DNA of 64,000 nt from Paenibacillus sp. LHD-117. GTDB lineage: Bacteria > Bacillota > Bacilli > Paenibacillales > Paenibacillaceae. A program made the position numbers and the translations under genes. Shown piece by piece: positions 18,558 through 28,201 of the stretch; positions within the stretch are counted from its first letter, which is position 1; each line of letters starts with the position of its first letter. Where the stretch lies: assembly GCF_030929555.1 (NCBI RefSeq), contig NZ_JAVFVT010000010.1, positions 1 through 64,000 on the forward strand, written 5' to 3'. The notes beneath the pieces were generated by a model. That model was not told the origin of the DNA. It did not search any database and saw only the letters and a list, made by a program, of their open reading frames with translations.

Positions 18558-19171
18558 GTATCAAAAAAGAATTGCGTAGCAAGCACCATTTTATCGCTGG
18601 CGAGCAGCTGTTTGTCACATTAGATCTGACCAGCAGGCTGGTCATAGCATAAACGTGATAATGATTATATTGTGTGAGGTACGGTTCCAGGAAGTATACC
18701 ATCGCAACAGCTATGATCCAGGCAGAAATTGTGTAGGAATTTATTGCACAATCTATCGCTTAAAGGGGCTCACATCTCCGTGTATCAGTCCTATCTGTGT
18801 ATTTTTCCAAGACTAACCTTCGTCCCGTACAGCTACCCGCAATCTAAATTTTCATTATACAAATGTTTCGAGCACACTAATCAGAAGAAAATGCCTCTTC
18901 AAATTAGTTAGGGATCTCTTCCAAAAAAACCGCCCTACCCATTTTGAGGAAAACTCAAGGGTTCTCCGTCCGGCGTGTCTGCATCATTCGTCTGTTAAGT
19001 AGATCCATGCTCATTACAGCATAAGCATCATTATTTTCAGAACGATATGAATGCAATCGTGCCAAGAAAAAATCAATGCTCAAAAAGCGACCCTCCTCAG
19101 TTATTAAGAAGGGTCGCTGTTTCTATGTCGCTCAGTTAGTAACAGGAATAATCGGGGCAGAAAATAAAATT
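18558..19171. other. Gene-free stretch with a short decayed reading frame
   Basis: No intact gene is seen. On the minus strand, 18955-19085 reads without a start as about 43 residues (SIDFFLARLHSYRSEN..., ending LLNRRMMQTRRTENP before TGA), compositionally protein-like and perhaps the tail of a transposase. It is cut off at the terminator hairpin at 19086-19118. The rest shows nothing I can support. Confidence 0.3.
19086..19118 (-). terminator. Terminator of the foldase/beta-helix operon
   Basis: AGCGACCCT and AGGGTCGCT form a 9-bp stem, followed on the minus strand by TTTTTGAGC. It lies 54 bp past the stop of the shorter beta-helix gene. Confidence 0.8.
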
Positions 19172-21034
19172 TTATTTCGTTATCGAATCGCTGTTCTCGG
19201 TATTGGCACTGGATTCGTATGTTAACGTACCGTGCGTCACGTTATTTATAGTGAATGTATAGGTGCCTGAGCTGTTTTTGTTTTGTACCTGATTGGATTG
19301 AAGCGTTACTTTGCCGTCCGAACCGGTTACGCCAGAGTCGGAATCCGACGTTTTGCCGGACCATTGTCCGTTGACCGTCACATTCGCCACTGGATTCCCA
19401 TTGCCGTCGACAATCAGGACTGTAGCCGTTGCCCGCGTTTGTCCTTGAGCAGTTTGCAGTCCCATGGTGATATTCTGAACATGAATGGCTGTGCTTACTG
19501 CAACTCCTGTACCATTGTAAGCCCCGCGATTGGGGGCATTGGAATCCGATACAAGGTTCCCCCAATAATCTCGACCTCCATTATTATTAATAACCATTCC
19601 TGTTCCTGACGCAGGAGAGTTCTGCAATAGTTTATATCCTTCCACCGACGTTCGGTTTACTCCGCTTCCCGGATACGCGAGCCCCGGGTTGGATGTCATC
19701 TTGTTCGGATCCGCCGGCTCACCGGATGTATGGACTCCGAAGATGGTATTGTATTTGAAGTTTAATGCTTGTATATTGGACAAACCTTGCCAACTGCCCG
19801 CCCCTTCTAGGTACCAAATATTGTTGTAGAACGATACGGACTTTGTATAACCGTCCCATGAGTTGACGTAAATCGGATAAGTTGTGCTGCCGGGCGGCGA
19901 ATAGATGGTATTATTATAAACCATTGTATTCGTCGTCGGGCCTGCGAGTTGGAACACCCGCGTTCCATCGTTCTGGCTTATGTTATAGCGAACAACACCA
20001 CCGTCATTCTTCGCTCCTCCTGGTTGGCAGATTAAAATAAACCCGCCGTCATTATCATGGCTGTAGTTATATTGAACGATCGTTCCCGTCTGTGCATAAT
20101 CAATATCGAAGCCCTGTCCGTCCAGTGTGGTGTTTCCATTGAAAGCTTCATTATTCTGAATAATGGTGTGATCGGCATTCCATGCCCAAATCCCGGCGTT
20201 CACGGTCCCGGAGCGCATATTAAAACCATTGACCGTATTGTATTGAACAATTGCACCTTGTGTCGCCATCGGTACAATACCGTCCCCGCCTACATCGGAT
20301 ACGTAATTGTTTTCGATTACTACATTGGTGCTGGGATACCAGTTATATTCACCTGTACATCCAGAGTCCGGACGGCACCAATAATCCGAATTCACATCGA
20401 TTCCGGTACGATCCACACGTGGTCCCACGGTGTTACCGTCGATTCTTACATCATTAAAATTAGAATCCACGCTTCCAGCGATCGTTCGAACTTTAATACC
20501 TGAACTACCGCTTGCATCCTTTACGTTGTCGCCATAGACATCGTGAACGTCGTTGCCGATAATGTAAATATGATCCATTGTGCCGGCATCCTGATTCACA
20601 ACATAGATGCCCATACGCCTTGAGCTGGTGCCGTTATCATTCGTTATTTCGAGATTTCGTATCTCCCAGTATTCCTGATTATACAGATATACCGCCGATT
20701 CTTGACCGTTACCGTTGATAATAGGCATGTTCCCGCTTCCGTAAGTATCGACCTTGATGGGCGCAACATTCGTTCCGCTTCCCTTGGGCCAGAGTCTACC
20801 CGACCAAGTTTGCCCTCGCTTGAAATAAATCGTGTCCCCCGGCGCGAAGGTTGTACCGTTAACTTTACTCAATGTTTTCCACGCTGTTCCATTAGTGGTC
20901 CCGTTATTGGTATCACTGCCATTTGTTACATCGATGTAATAATCAGCTGCAGCAACAGATGCAGCGAATGAAATCGAAGCTACAAGAAAGAAGAACAAAG
21001 TCATAAAAATGCTTCTACACCATACCGAATTCAT
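19172..21034 (-). CDS. Secreted right-handed beta-helix protein, probable polysaccharide lyase or hydrolase
   Basis: A 620-residue exported protein. A signal peptide (about 8-29) ends in AAA; the mature part opens with YYIDVTNGSDTNNGT and WKTLSKVN, the usual cap of secreted pectate-lyase-like helices. Parallel beta-helix coils with repeated NN and YN ladders run to about 515. The segment NSDYWCRPDSGCTG (near 215) and NAGIWAWNAD are shared almost unchanged with the SLH-bearing paralogue at 32655-36347. A C-terminal Ig-like domain (about 525-605) replaces the anchor modules of the paralogue, so this form is probably released. The fold includes lyases, epimerases and hydrolases, so the reaction is not fixed. 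It follows the foldase gene by 42 bp with ribosome site AGGAGGAG. Confidence 0.8.
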   Translation of the reverse strand: MNSVWCRSIFMTLFFFLVASISFAASVAAADYYIDVTNGSDTNNGTTNGTAWKTLSKVNGTTFAPGDTIYFKRGQTWSGRLWPKGSGTNVAPIKVDTYGSGNMPIINGNGQESAVYLYNQEYWEIRNLEITNDNGTSSRRMGIYVVNQDAGTMDHIYIIGNDVHDVYGDNVKDASGSSGIKVRTIAGSVDSNFNDVRIDGNTVGPRVDRTGIDVNSDYWCRPDSGCTGEYNWYPSTNVVIENNYVSDVGGDGIVPMATQGAIVQYNTVNGFNMRSGTVNAGIWAWNADHTIIQNNEAFNGNTTLDGQGFDIDYAQTGTIVQYNYSHDNDGGFILICQPGGAKNDGGVVRYNISQNDGTRVFQLAGPTTNTMVYNNTIYSPPGSTTYPIYVNSWDGYTKSVSFYNNIWYLEGAGSWQGLSNIQALNFKYNTIFGVHTSGEPADPNKMTSNPGLAYPGSGVNRTSVEGYKLLQNSPASGTGMVINNNGGRDYWGNLVSDSNAPNRGAYNGTGVAVSTAIHVQNITMGLQTAQGQTRATATVLIVDGNGNPVANVTVNGQWSGKTSDSDSGVTGSDGKVTLQSNQVQNKNSSGTYTFTINNVTHGTLTYESSANTENSDSITK

Positions 21035-21076
21035 ATTACTCCTCCTAAATAATTTTGAATTCGCCTGAGACTGAAG

Positions 21077-22033
21077 TTAATTAAGTACAATGTTTCCGAA
21101 ATGTTCTGTCTTTTCAATCTTAGCCATGGTAACTAGGCGGTCAACATATTCGCCAAATCCTTGATCCAAGTACATCGTCATCACCTCCTCTCTTTTTTCG
21201 TTTAAATCGAATTCTCCCCCCGGTCTCCGTTGCATGCACATCACAATCATGTAGGATCCATTATTTTTGATGATGCTACTGATCTCTCCCTCGTTCAGTC
21301 CCAGTACAAGGTTATAGTATTCACTGCTGTACTTGGATATAGTCTTGTAGTTCCTCTCCTCAATAATTTCAACTTCGGTTAATTCTCCAGCAGCTTTTCG
21401 TGCATTAAACAACTCGATGAATGACTTAGTCTCCAATTGGGATTTCAATTGCTCCATCTTTTCCTGTGTTGGTTCTATTAACTTATAGATTGTAATCAAG
21501 TCATGTTTTTTTGCTAACTTCTCGCTATTTTCATCAAAGAAACGAAGTAATGAATCTTCTGAAACAGTTGGTTGTCGCTCCAACCACAAATATTTAAGTT
21601 TATTTAGAATATTTGCTTGCCTAAAGTCGAAATATGCCTGCACTGAATATTCTCTTGGTCCAAATATAACAACTTCGTTCTCAATCGCACTTTTACGCCT
21701 CTCATTCTCCTTCTTCCATTCATCCAAGAATGAGGAGTAGGTATCGTTCTCGATAATGCCTAAGCGAACAGCCTCCTGTTGTACGACCTTCGCACGTGTT
21801 AAATCTTGTAATGCATGTTGTTTGACCTGAGTAAAGCTATTTCCGCGATGTCTCATCATTTGGGTAAAAATTATAAGTTCTTCAGCCTCTATAGTACTGC
21901 CATTAATATAGGCGACGATGTTTTCGGGGGGATCATCGGAGTTTTTTTTATATGCAGCGAACGCAGTAAAGGAGATAACTAATAAACTAAGTACTGTGAC
22001 TAAAACAATTGCTTGGCGTTGTTGGAGTTTCAT
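21077..22033 (-). CDS. Membrane-anchored PpiC/SurA-like peptidyl-prolyl isomerase foldase
   Basis: A 318-residue protein with an N-terminal signal or anchor (about 8-27) and no lipobox cysteine. A SurA_N-type helical region follows (about 40-145, VVQQEAVRLGI), then a parvulin-like part with GLNEGEISSIIKNNGSYMIVM, where the family motif GELG/GE.S..v.t..GyHi is clearly recognisable but shorter than in PrsA. Such proteins help secreted proteins fold outside the membrane. Its gene directly precedes the secreted beta-helix gene, and both share the two-part motif and a cre-like site upstream. I infer a dedicated folding helper for the beta-helix enzyme. Active-site residues are not all identifiable, so catalysis is unsure. 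Confidence 0.75.
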   Translation of the reverse strand: MKLQQRQAIVLVTVLSLLVISFTAFAAYKKNSDDPPENIVAYINGSTIEAEELIIFTQMMRHRGNSFTQVKQHALQDLTRAKVVQQEAVRLGIIENDTYSSFLDEWKKENERRKSAIENEVVIFGPREYSVQAYFDFRQANILNKLKYLWLERQPTVSEDSLLRFFDENSEKLAKKHDLITIYKLIEPTQEKMEQLKSQLETKSFIELFNARKAAGELTEVEIIEERNYKTISKYSSEYYNLVLGLNEGEISSIIKNNGSYMIVMCMQRRPGGEFDLNEKREEVMTMYLDQGFGEYVDRLVTMAKIEKTEHFGNIVLN

Positions 22034-22076
22034 AACCTATCACTTCCTCTACTTAAATGGAATCTGGACCCATTCT

Positions 22077-22130
22077 ATGACCCAATTGTAACTTTAACAC
22101 CCTAACGAAAACCTTTTGAAGCGCTTTCAT
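22077..22130 (-). promoter_or_regulatory. Two-part locus II motif and cre-like site upstream of the foldase gene
   Basis: ATGACCCAATTGTAAC (22077-22092) matches 13 of 16 bases of the box at 36479-36494, and GAAAACCTTTTG (22107-22118) matches 10 of 12 bases of the second box, with a 14-bp gap as at that site. ATGAAAGCGCTTCAA on the minus strand (22116-22130) fits 14 of 15 cre positions, next to a TATAAT-like box (22131-22136). The arrangement suggests activation by the locus II YesN regulator and repression by CcpA. Confidence 0.5.
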
Positions 22131-22174
22131 TATTATAGTGAACACTGTTCTGCAGGCTTAAATCCTTTATGTTG

Positions 22175-22290
22175 TCATTGTCTTTTGTTCGGAATATCTA
22201 CTCCCGCGGAAGCAACCGCCACGCCGTGCGCCGTCAGAACACTCGCCTCATCCTTCAACTGACCCGCTTTCTCCAAAAGGAATAGTAAAG
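22175..22290 (-). pseudogene. Unidentified 3'-end gene remnant
   Basis: A minus-strand frame without a start reads FAASLLFLLEKAGQLKDE... and ends DIPNKRQ before TGA. It looks like the tail of a lost protein but I cannot name it. It lies between the GH-A enzyme and the foldase. Nothing else supported is seen in 22290-22433. Confidence 0.25.
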
Positions 22291-22433
22291 AAGCAGCAAA
22301 AAATCACTGCTTCCCAACGGACCGTTATGTTCTACGAAACCACGGCAACCTTGAAAGGTGCACCTCAACCTCGATTTCTCACGGTCCAATCATCCTGATA
22401 CCGTCCACTCCGAGCCGGGATTGGTAAACGTAT

Positions 22434-24425
22434 TTAAAATCCTGTTTTCGGAATTTCGTTCGGGTAAACTCCGGTCGCATCAAGCCTTCCAGTACGGATG
22501 TCGTACATCCGGCCATGTGTAAGTTTCATCGCTTCCACGAACGAGTGGTAGGGCTGCTGGCAGACGTCCACAACCCCGATCTGATAGTTCTCGCCGTCAA
22601 AGCGTCCTAAAACAGGCTGATCATTGAGTTGGAAGTAATGCACCCCGATTAACTCTGGAATGGAGGCTGCCTGCTCGACAAAATACTGGTAGGCCGCTCC
22701 GCGGTCTTCCTGTGTGGCGACAGCACGGATACCGTACGCAGGCAGACCTGCGTTCGCCGCTCCGAAATGAAACTCGCCAATCATGAGTGGCTTGTTCAAA
22801 CACTGGCTAATGTGCCGGATTTGCTCCCGGTTCGGCTCCATCTGGTAGCAATTAATGGAGAAGACATCAAAGGCTTCGCATCCTTCCAGCACATCGTCGC
22901 TGCCTACCCATGCGTAGCGCATCCCCAAATTCAGATGGTTTGGGTCAACCAGCTTGCAAAGTTTGGCCGGAACCTCAACATAACGCCGGATCATAATCCG
23001 GTTAAACGCATTGAAATCCGCTTTTCTGACAGGGCTGTCCGACCAGTCAGAGAAATTGAGACCGTGAAGCAAATCCTCAAAATGTTGCAAGTCACTTTTC
23101 CAAGCGAGATTTATGCCGGTAACGTCCCCATACTTTTCCTTCAGCCATTCCAGAAAATGTGTCTTGCTTACGAACTGGATCGGCGAACGAAGCATTTGCT
23201 CTGTCAAGTCCAGACCGTCGACGAACGCCCAGTGCGGCTCGTTGCGCATAAAATATCCAACCAGGCGACGGTCTTCACGCATCGCGTGCAGCTGTTCGGA
23301 GAACACCGTGGCATTGTTCTCGAATTCCGGGCTGAACACGTCCGGGAAGTCCCGAAAGATCGTTTGTGCCGTCATCGGGAAGCCCTCCATCGGATACACG
23401 TATGGTAGCTCCGAATGACGGATGAACTCAGGACTGGACCAGTTGCCGATTGTGTTCATTCCCCACAGCTTCATCCGGTATTCAGTTAGATCCGCCCACT
23501 TTTTGTGCCATTCATCTCCGAAGGCCAAGATAAGGTTAGCGATCCCGAAGCTGTACCCCCGGTCCCGCCAGGCGTCCCGGTATTCCCCCTCCCGTGTTGG
23601 AAGCTCCGGAAGCAGATGATCCATTCCGTCTACCCACATCGTCTCGGCGGGATGAATGCTATCCATCCCGGCACTGAACAAAGCATAACCGTCCGGATCG
23701 ACAAACCACCACCGTTGTCCGTCATGCTCCGTTCTAAAAAAACCAGTTGAGACAAATTGCAGCCCCTTCCAACCACCGTAACGGCCGTATCCAGACGGGG
23801 CGATTTTCTCTTGTGCAAGCTGCCATTCCTTTCTGAGCGCGCGTACGAGAACGCTCGGCAATTTCGTTTTGTCCACCCATTCCTTTCCTGCCCATTGCCC
23901 TAGACAATCGACATACGGTGTATGCTCATACTGAAAGGATGGGATGGACTGGCTTAAAGTCAGCCTGGAGATCTCCAAGGTTCTCGGATTTAACGATGGG
24001 ATTGTCGAGACCGAAAACCTCGCGATCCCGGCTCTGTCTACGAATGCGTCTCCGCGCAGCACGGATTGCATAACCCCGGGAAAGCGATCAAGAAATAGTT
24101 TTTCTCCGTTCAAAGCCTTTAATGGCAGGCAAATCCTCGTCTTTACACCGGGCAATATGCCATAATGAACCGAAATCGATCGGTCAACCCTATCGATAAA
24201 TGAAAACAAAACGACGAGCACATCATGCGATTCATGATAAATGTCAGCTGATAAATATCCGTATTCTTTCCAGGCGATAGTCGTTATCGACTTCGCGTCC
24301 AATTGGACACTTCCCCCTTCCGGTGAAGCACGTATGCGAAATCCGTTTGCTTCCAGCAATTCTATCCTTGTGCTATCACTGCTATGAAAAAGCTTGGCCG
24401 GTAATTCGTAATTTTCCACGAACAA
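22434..24425 (-). CDS. Clan GH-A glycoside hydrolase (GH50/GH42-like, beta-galactosidase or agarase type)
   Basis: A 663-residue protein without signal peptide, so probably cytoplasmic. The middle has WWFVDPDGYALFSAGMDS, which resembles the entry to the GH50-type barrel. MRNEPHWAF (near 396) places the acid/base Glu in an N-E-P motif, and MIGEFHFGAANAG (near 550) the nucleophile Glu, the order and spacing expected of clan GH-A. The N-terminal 200 residues are a beta-sandwich. The start is TTG at 24425 with GGGAG five bases before, or GTG at 24419. It is the third gene of an operon with two permeases and ends the import set, so it probably splits imported oligosaccharides. GH50 versus GH42 is unsure. 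Confidence 0.7.
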   Translation of the reverse strand: MFVENYELPAKLFHSSDSTRIELLEANGFRIRASPEGGSVQLDAKSITTIAWKEYGYLSADIYHESHDVLVVLFSFIDRVDRSISVHYGILPGVKTRICLPLKALNGEKLFLDRFPGVMQSVLRGDAFVDRAGIARFSVSTIPSLNPRTLEISRLTLSQSIPSFQYEHTPYVDCLGQWAGKEWVDKTKLPSVLVRALRKEWQLAQEKIAPSGYGRYGGWKGLQFVSTGFFRTEHDGQRWWFVDPDGYALFSAGMDSIHPAETMWVDGMDHLLPELPTREGEYRDAWRDRGYSFGIANLILAFGDEWHKKWADLTEYRMKLWGMNTIGNWSSPEFIRHSELPYVYPMEGFPMTAQTIFRDFPDVFSPEFENNATVFSEQLHAMREDRRLVGYFMRNEPHWAFVDGLDLTEQMLRSPIQFVSKTHFLEWLKEKYGDVTGINLAWKSDLQHFEDLLHGLNFSDWSDSPVRKADFNAFNRIMIRRYVEVPAKLCKLVDPNHLNLGMRYAWVGSDDVLEGCEAFDVFSINCYQMEPNREQIRHISQCLNKPLMIGEFHFGAANAGLPAYGIRAVATQEDRGAAYQYFVEQAASIPELIGVHYFQLNDQPVLGRFDGENYQIGVVDVCQQPYHSFVEAMKLTHGRMYDIRTGRLDATGVYPNEIPKTGF

Positions 24426-24438
24426 ATCAGCTCCCTAA

Positions 24439-25317
24439 TTATTCTTTCACTGCACCGAGCACAATACCTTTGACGAAATACTTCTGCAGGAACGGATACA
24501 CCAGCAGGATCGGTAGCGCTCCGATGAAAATTTGCGACGCTTTAACCGTACGCTGGGACAGGTTTTCCATGTCCTTCGGATTGATGCTCATCTTACTGAA
24601 ATCCTGTTGGACGACGACGGTTTGCAGAAATGTCGCAAGCGGATAATTTTTGGTATCTAGCATGTAGATAAGCCCGTCAAACCAGGAATTCCAATGGCCG
24701 ACCAATGTGAAAAGCGTTATTGTCGCCAAAGCGGGCATGGAGACCGGCAAATGGACGCTGAATAAAATGCGGAAAAGCCCCGCTCCGTCGATTAGCGCCG
24801 CCTCCTCCAGTTCCACCGGGATTGTACGGAAGAAGTTCATTAGAAGGATCAGGTTGTAGACGCTCAAAGCTGCTGGAAGCACAAGCGCCCATATCGTATT
24901 AATGAGATTCAACTCCGAAATCAGAATATAGCCCGGCACCAACCCTCCAGAGAACAGCATCGTGAAGACGAAAAACCACATATATACATTGCGGGATTTG
25001 AATGCTGCGGTTCGCTTGGACAGTGAGTATCCCGCAAAAATGATAACAGCCATGCCGATCGCGGTTCCGAGCACCGTACGATATACGGAGTAAAACAACG
25101 CCCTGACAAACGCGGGATTGTCGATCGTTTTCTCATATGCTTCCAAAGTGAAATCTACGGGCCAAAGATTGATTATATTGGCACTCGCTGCTGATTTGCC
25201 GCTGAACGACACCGCCAGCACGTGTATAAGCGGTAGAATGCATAACAAGGACAGTACAATAAGAAACACATGGTTAAATATGCTGAACGTTCTATAGCCG
25301 GTTGTTTTAAAATACAT
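24439..25317 (-). CDS. Sugar ABC transporter permease, LplC/YtcP-like
   Basis: A 292-residue inner-membrane permease with six helices. The EAA loop EEAALIDGAGLFRILFSVH (about 155-175) contacts the ATPase, and the C-terminal end KYFVKGIVLGAVKE is typical of LplC/YtcP. Partner of the LplB-like gene 18 bp upstream; the substrate-binding lipoprotein is encoded at 29846-31540. Ribosome site GAGGGGG. A nearly identical but internally deleted copy of this gene lies at 32089-32442, showing a recent duplication. No ATPase gene is nearby. Confidence 0.92.
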   Translation of the reverse strand: MYFKTTGYRTFSIFNHVFLIVLSLLCILPLIHVLAVSFSGKSAASANIINLWPVDFTLEAYEKTIDNPAFVRALFYSVYRTVLGTAIGMAVIIFAGYSLSKRTAAFKSRNVYMWFFVFTMLFSGGLVPGYILISELNLINTIWALVLPAALSVYNLILLMNFFRTIPVELEEAALIDGAGLFRILFSVHLPVSMPALATITLFTLVGHWNSWFDGLIYMLDTKNYPLATFLQTVVVQQDFSKMSINPKDMENLSQRTVKASQIFIGALPILLVYPFLQKYFVKGIVLGAVKE

Positions 25318-25335
25318 ATTCTATCCCCCTCAATC

Positions 25336-26295
25336 TTAGAAAATCCGATAGTTGCCCAATCGATACGCGAGCCGGTACGATACGATGATCAGGATAAAGC
25401 TGATAATGGATTTGAATAGCCCGACCGCTGTGGCAAAGCTGAAGTCACCCTTAAGCATAGCGGAACGATACACGAACGTATCGATGACATCTCCTTTGTT
25501 ATAGACCAGAGGATTGTACAAGTTGAAAATTTGGTCGAAGCCAGCGTTGAGTACGTTCCCGAGTTGAAGCGTCGCCACCACGACGATAATCGGCAGCATA
25601 GCCGGCATCGTCACATTGATCGTTTGCTGCAGACGAGTTGCGCCGTCGACTTCAGCCGCCTCGTACAGCGACGGATTCACCCCTGCGATTGCTGCAAGAT
25701 ATATAATCATCGCAAACCCGAATTCCTTCCATATATCACTGACGACGACAACGAACCGGAACCAATCTCCATCGCCGAGGAAGAAGATCGGCTGCATGTC
25801 GAACCAATCGACAAGCATCCTATTGACAATACCGCCTTTCACGGACAAGAGATCGATCAGAATACCGCCCAAGATAACCCACGATAGAAAATGGGGAAGA
25901 TAGACAAGCGTTTGAATGCTTCTTTTGATACCAGATTTTCGGATTTCATTGAGCAGCAGTGCGATGACAATCGGCACGAATAACCCGAATACGATCTTTA
26001 ATACCGAGATGATCAGTGTATTCCATATGACCTGAACCGATTCGTCGAACATAAACAGTGACTCGAAATGCTTGAAGCCTACCCATTCCGATTGAAAAAA
26101 TCCGAGCCATGGTTTATAGTCCTGAAAGGCCATAACTAGACCGAATATAGGCAAATAATGAAACACAATGGCGATAACTGTCGCTGGTAAAACGAGCAGG
26201 TGAAGCGGCCATGTTATCCTCAATCCCCTTCTCCATTTTGACTCTCGTTTGATCGCTGCAGGCTGCCCCAGCGATGCTTGAAGTCCGCTTTTCAT
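25336..26295 (-). CDS. Sugar ABC transporter permease, LplB/YteP-like
   Basis: A 319-residue permease with six helices; the loop YEAAEVDGATRLQQTINVTMP (shortened EAA motif) and the N-terminal HLLVLPATVIAIVFHYLP are typical of LplB. It starts the three-gene unit LplB-LplC-GH-A, transcribed away from the YesM/YesN pair. The intergenic region of about 157 bp carries the two-part motif. Ribosome site GAGAGGAG, 9 bases before ATG. Confidence 0.92.
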   Translation of the reverse strand: MKSGLQASLGQPAAIKRESKWRRGLRITWPLHLLVLPATVIAIVFHYLPIFGLVMAFQDYKPWLGFFQSEWVGFKHFESLFMFDESVQVIWNTLIISVLKIVFGLFVPIVIALLLNEIRKSGIKRSIQTLVYLPHFLSWVILGGILIDLLSVKGGIVNRMLVDWFDMQPIFFLGDGDWFRFVVVVSDIWKEFGFAMIIYLAAIAGVNPSLYEAAEVDGATRLQQTINVTMPAMLPIIVVVATLQLGNVLNAGFDQIFNLYNPLVYNKGDVIDTFVYRSAMLKGDFSFATAVGLFKSIISFILIIVSYRLAYRLGNYRIF

Positions 26296-26380
26296 ACAAA
26301 AATACTCCTCTCTGCGATTACCGTAATTGCACTTTGGTCAGCTTCTGATACTATTATAGCAACGAGATTTCACCAGACCT

Positions 26381-26423
26381 ATGATAAGGTTTTAACATCT
26401 ATAACCCCAATGATAACCTCTTG
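26381..26423. promoter_or_regulatory. Two-part locus II motif between divergent permease and kinase genes
   Basis: ATGATAAGGTTTTAAC (26381-26396) matches 11 of 16 bases of the box at 36479-36494. GATAACCTCTTG (26412-26423) is identical over 12 bases to 36509-36520 and continues YGG. The gap is 15 bp. On the opposite strand the two boxes read as related half-sites (GGTTATC and GTTAAAATC). It lies 30 bp before the kinase and 86 bp before the permease gene. Confidence 0.6.
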
Positions 26424-26452
26424 CGGTAAACTCCTATTAGGTGGTGTTTGGC

Positions 26453-28201
26453 ATGGTAAAATATAAAGTGTTCCAAAGACTGTTGCTTATGCTGGCTTTT
26501 TTGTTTGTCCCGGCCACAATCTTATTTGCCTTTGCAAACCAAACAAGTAAGGACGTAGTGACGAAAACGCTTGAAAACTCTGCCGCGAAGCAGATGGAAT
26601 TTACGATGCAACAGATGGAGCAATCGCTTCGGCAGCTGGAGAAGCAGACACTCCTGCTAGCGAATGATACTACGATTAAATCTTATGCGAGCTCCTGGGA
26701 ATTTCCCGAATACTTGAACCACTTACTGATGCGCAAGACGATTGAAGAAAAGCTTGAGCTGCAAAGCCAAGCTGAACCGCTCATCCATGAACTGACCGTC
26801 TATTGGCCTGTCATTCAAGAGGCGATATCGACCTCTAAAACGGTCAAATATAATCAGAACGAGTTGGTGAACAAACCGAAGAATCAATGGTATGCACAGA
26901 AAACCAACGGCCTTCTTACTTTTCATCTATTAATGACGAACCCGTCGATTATCGCCGCCGATTCCAGCCACATCACCTCGATAGTCGAGACAACTATTTC
27001 CAGTAAGTATTTGCGCTCCGTGCTTAAAGGGCTCGATAAGACCGGCAACGGCAATTCGTTTTTTTATTTCTCCGAGGGTGATCTGATCGGTAATGCGGAT
27101 GTTGATCCGGCCTTATTTGAGCTTTTTCTGAATGAGGAGGAAAACGTGCTTGACGGAAACATTTCGGATCATCCAAAGCTGACCGTGTTTGAGATCGGAG
27201 GCGTCGAATATTTGGTGCAATCGATGAAAAGCCCTTCCCTTGGAGGCACGTTATTCAGTTATATTAAGCTCGGCGAATTTCTTAATCCGCTGCAGAAAGT
27301 AAATTTGCTCGTAAATGGCAGTCTGTTCTTCCTTCTAATATCGGGAATTACGATTTCCTTGATGTTCTACAGGCAATTTCGCATGCCCTTCGGCTATTTG
27401 ATGCGTAAAATTGAAAATTTGGGGAGAGGCGATTACGGCAGCAGGGCCACGCTGAAGACAAAAACCGAATTCGATTATTTGTTCGACCGGTTCAACGAGA
27501 TGGCTTCACGGATTCAGTCGTTGATCGAAAACGTATACGAGGAGAAAGTCCGAACGAGAGAAGCTGAATATAAGCATTTACAGTCACAGATCAATCCCCA
27601 TTTTTTATATAACTGCTTGTTCTACATTGTCAGCATGGCGAATAAATCGCCTGGCGCCGTCATTTCCATGGCCAAAAATTTATCCGATTTCTACCGCTAC
27701 ATCACCCTCAAAGCGGGAGAAACCACGACATTGGCGGATGAGATCCGGTTGATCGAAAGCTATCTGGAGGTGCAGTCTCTGCGGAATACGCGATTAACCT
27801 ACTCGATCGAAATTCCGACCGCTATGCTGGGACTGCCCGTTCCAAGTCTGCTTCTGCAGCCGATCGTGGAAAACGCAGTTGTGCACGGCATCGAGCAGAA
27901 ACGAGATGCAGGAAAGATTCATATCCACGGAGCGATCAACGGCAGCCAATACATCATCAACATCGATGATGATGGAGAGGGGCTGTGTGAAGAGGATTTA
28001 AAATCGCTCTATGACCGCGTGCAGGCCAACTATCAGAATACCGATGAGATGGGCTGCGGACTTCGAAACGTCCATCACCGGCTGATGAATCGATACGGCA
28101 AGCCATCCGGGCTGTCTTTTTCCATTAACGAATGGGGCGGCTTCCGCGTTGCACTTCAAATTCTGAACAAGGAGAATTTCAATGAACGTATTACTGGTTG
28201 A
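26453..28201 (+). CDS. YesM-type sensor histidine kinase of locus II
   Basis: A membrane kinase of about 582 residues. Helices near 10-28 and 283-303 enclose a large extracytoplasmic sensor (dCache-like by size). HAMP follows at about 305-360. The phosphoacceptor motif SQINPHFLYN is near 382, the N box PIVENAVVHGIE near 471, and DDDGEG marks the ATPase. I chose ATG 26453, which has AGGTGG nine bases before; a GTG at 26441 adds four residues. It overlaps the regulator gene by 20 bp. It is transcribed away from the permease operon and presumably senses the same sugar. Confidence 0.9.
   Translation: MVKYKVFQRLLLMLAFLFVPATILFAFANQTSKDVVTKTLENSAAKQMEFTMQQMEQSLRQLEKQTLLLANDTTIKSYASSWEFPEYLNHLLMRKTIEEKLELQSQAEPLIHELTVYWPVIQEAISTSKTVKYNQNELVNKPKNQWYAQKTNGLLTFHLLMTNPSIIAADSSHITSIVETTISSKYLRSVLKGLDKTGNGNSFFYFSEGDLIGNADVDPALFELFLNEEENVLDGNISDHPKLTVFEIGGVEYLVQSMKSPSLGGTLFSYIKLGEFLNPLQKVNLLVNGSLFFLLISGITISLMFYRQFRMPFGYLMRKIENLGRGDYGSRATLKTKTEFDYLFDRFNEMASRIQSLIENVYEEKVRTREAEYKHLQSQINPHFLYNCLFYIVSMANKSPGAVISMAKNLSDFYRYITLKAGETTTLADEIRLIESYLEVQSLRNTRLTYSIEIPTAMLGLPVPSLLLQPIVENAVVHGIEQKRDAGKIHIHGAINGSQYIINIDDDGEGLCEEDLKSLYDRVQANYQNTDEMGCGLRNVHHRLMNRYGKPSGLSFSINEWGGFRVALQILNKENFNERITG

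Noticed and set aside
18511-18702. A 63-codon minus-strand frame near the orphan terminator
   Set aside because: No ribosome site, overlaps the terminator hairpin, and no recognisable content.
22434-24425. Calling the GH-A enzyme a true beta-agarase
   Set aside because: Only the barrel entry resembles GH50; agar-specific residues cannot be verified and there is no secretion signal.
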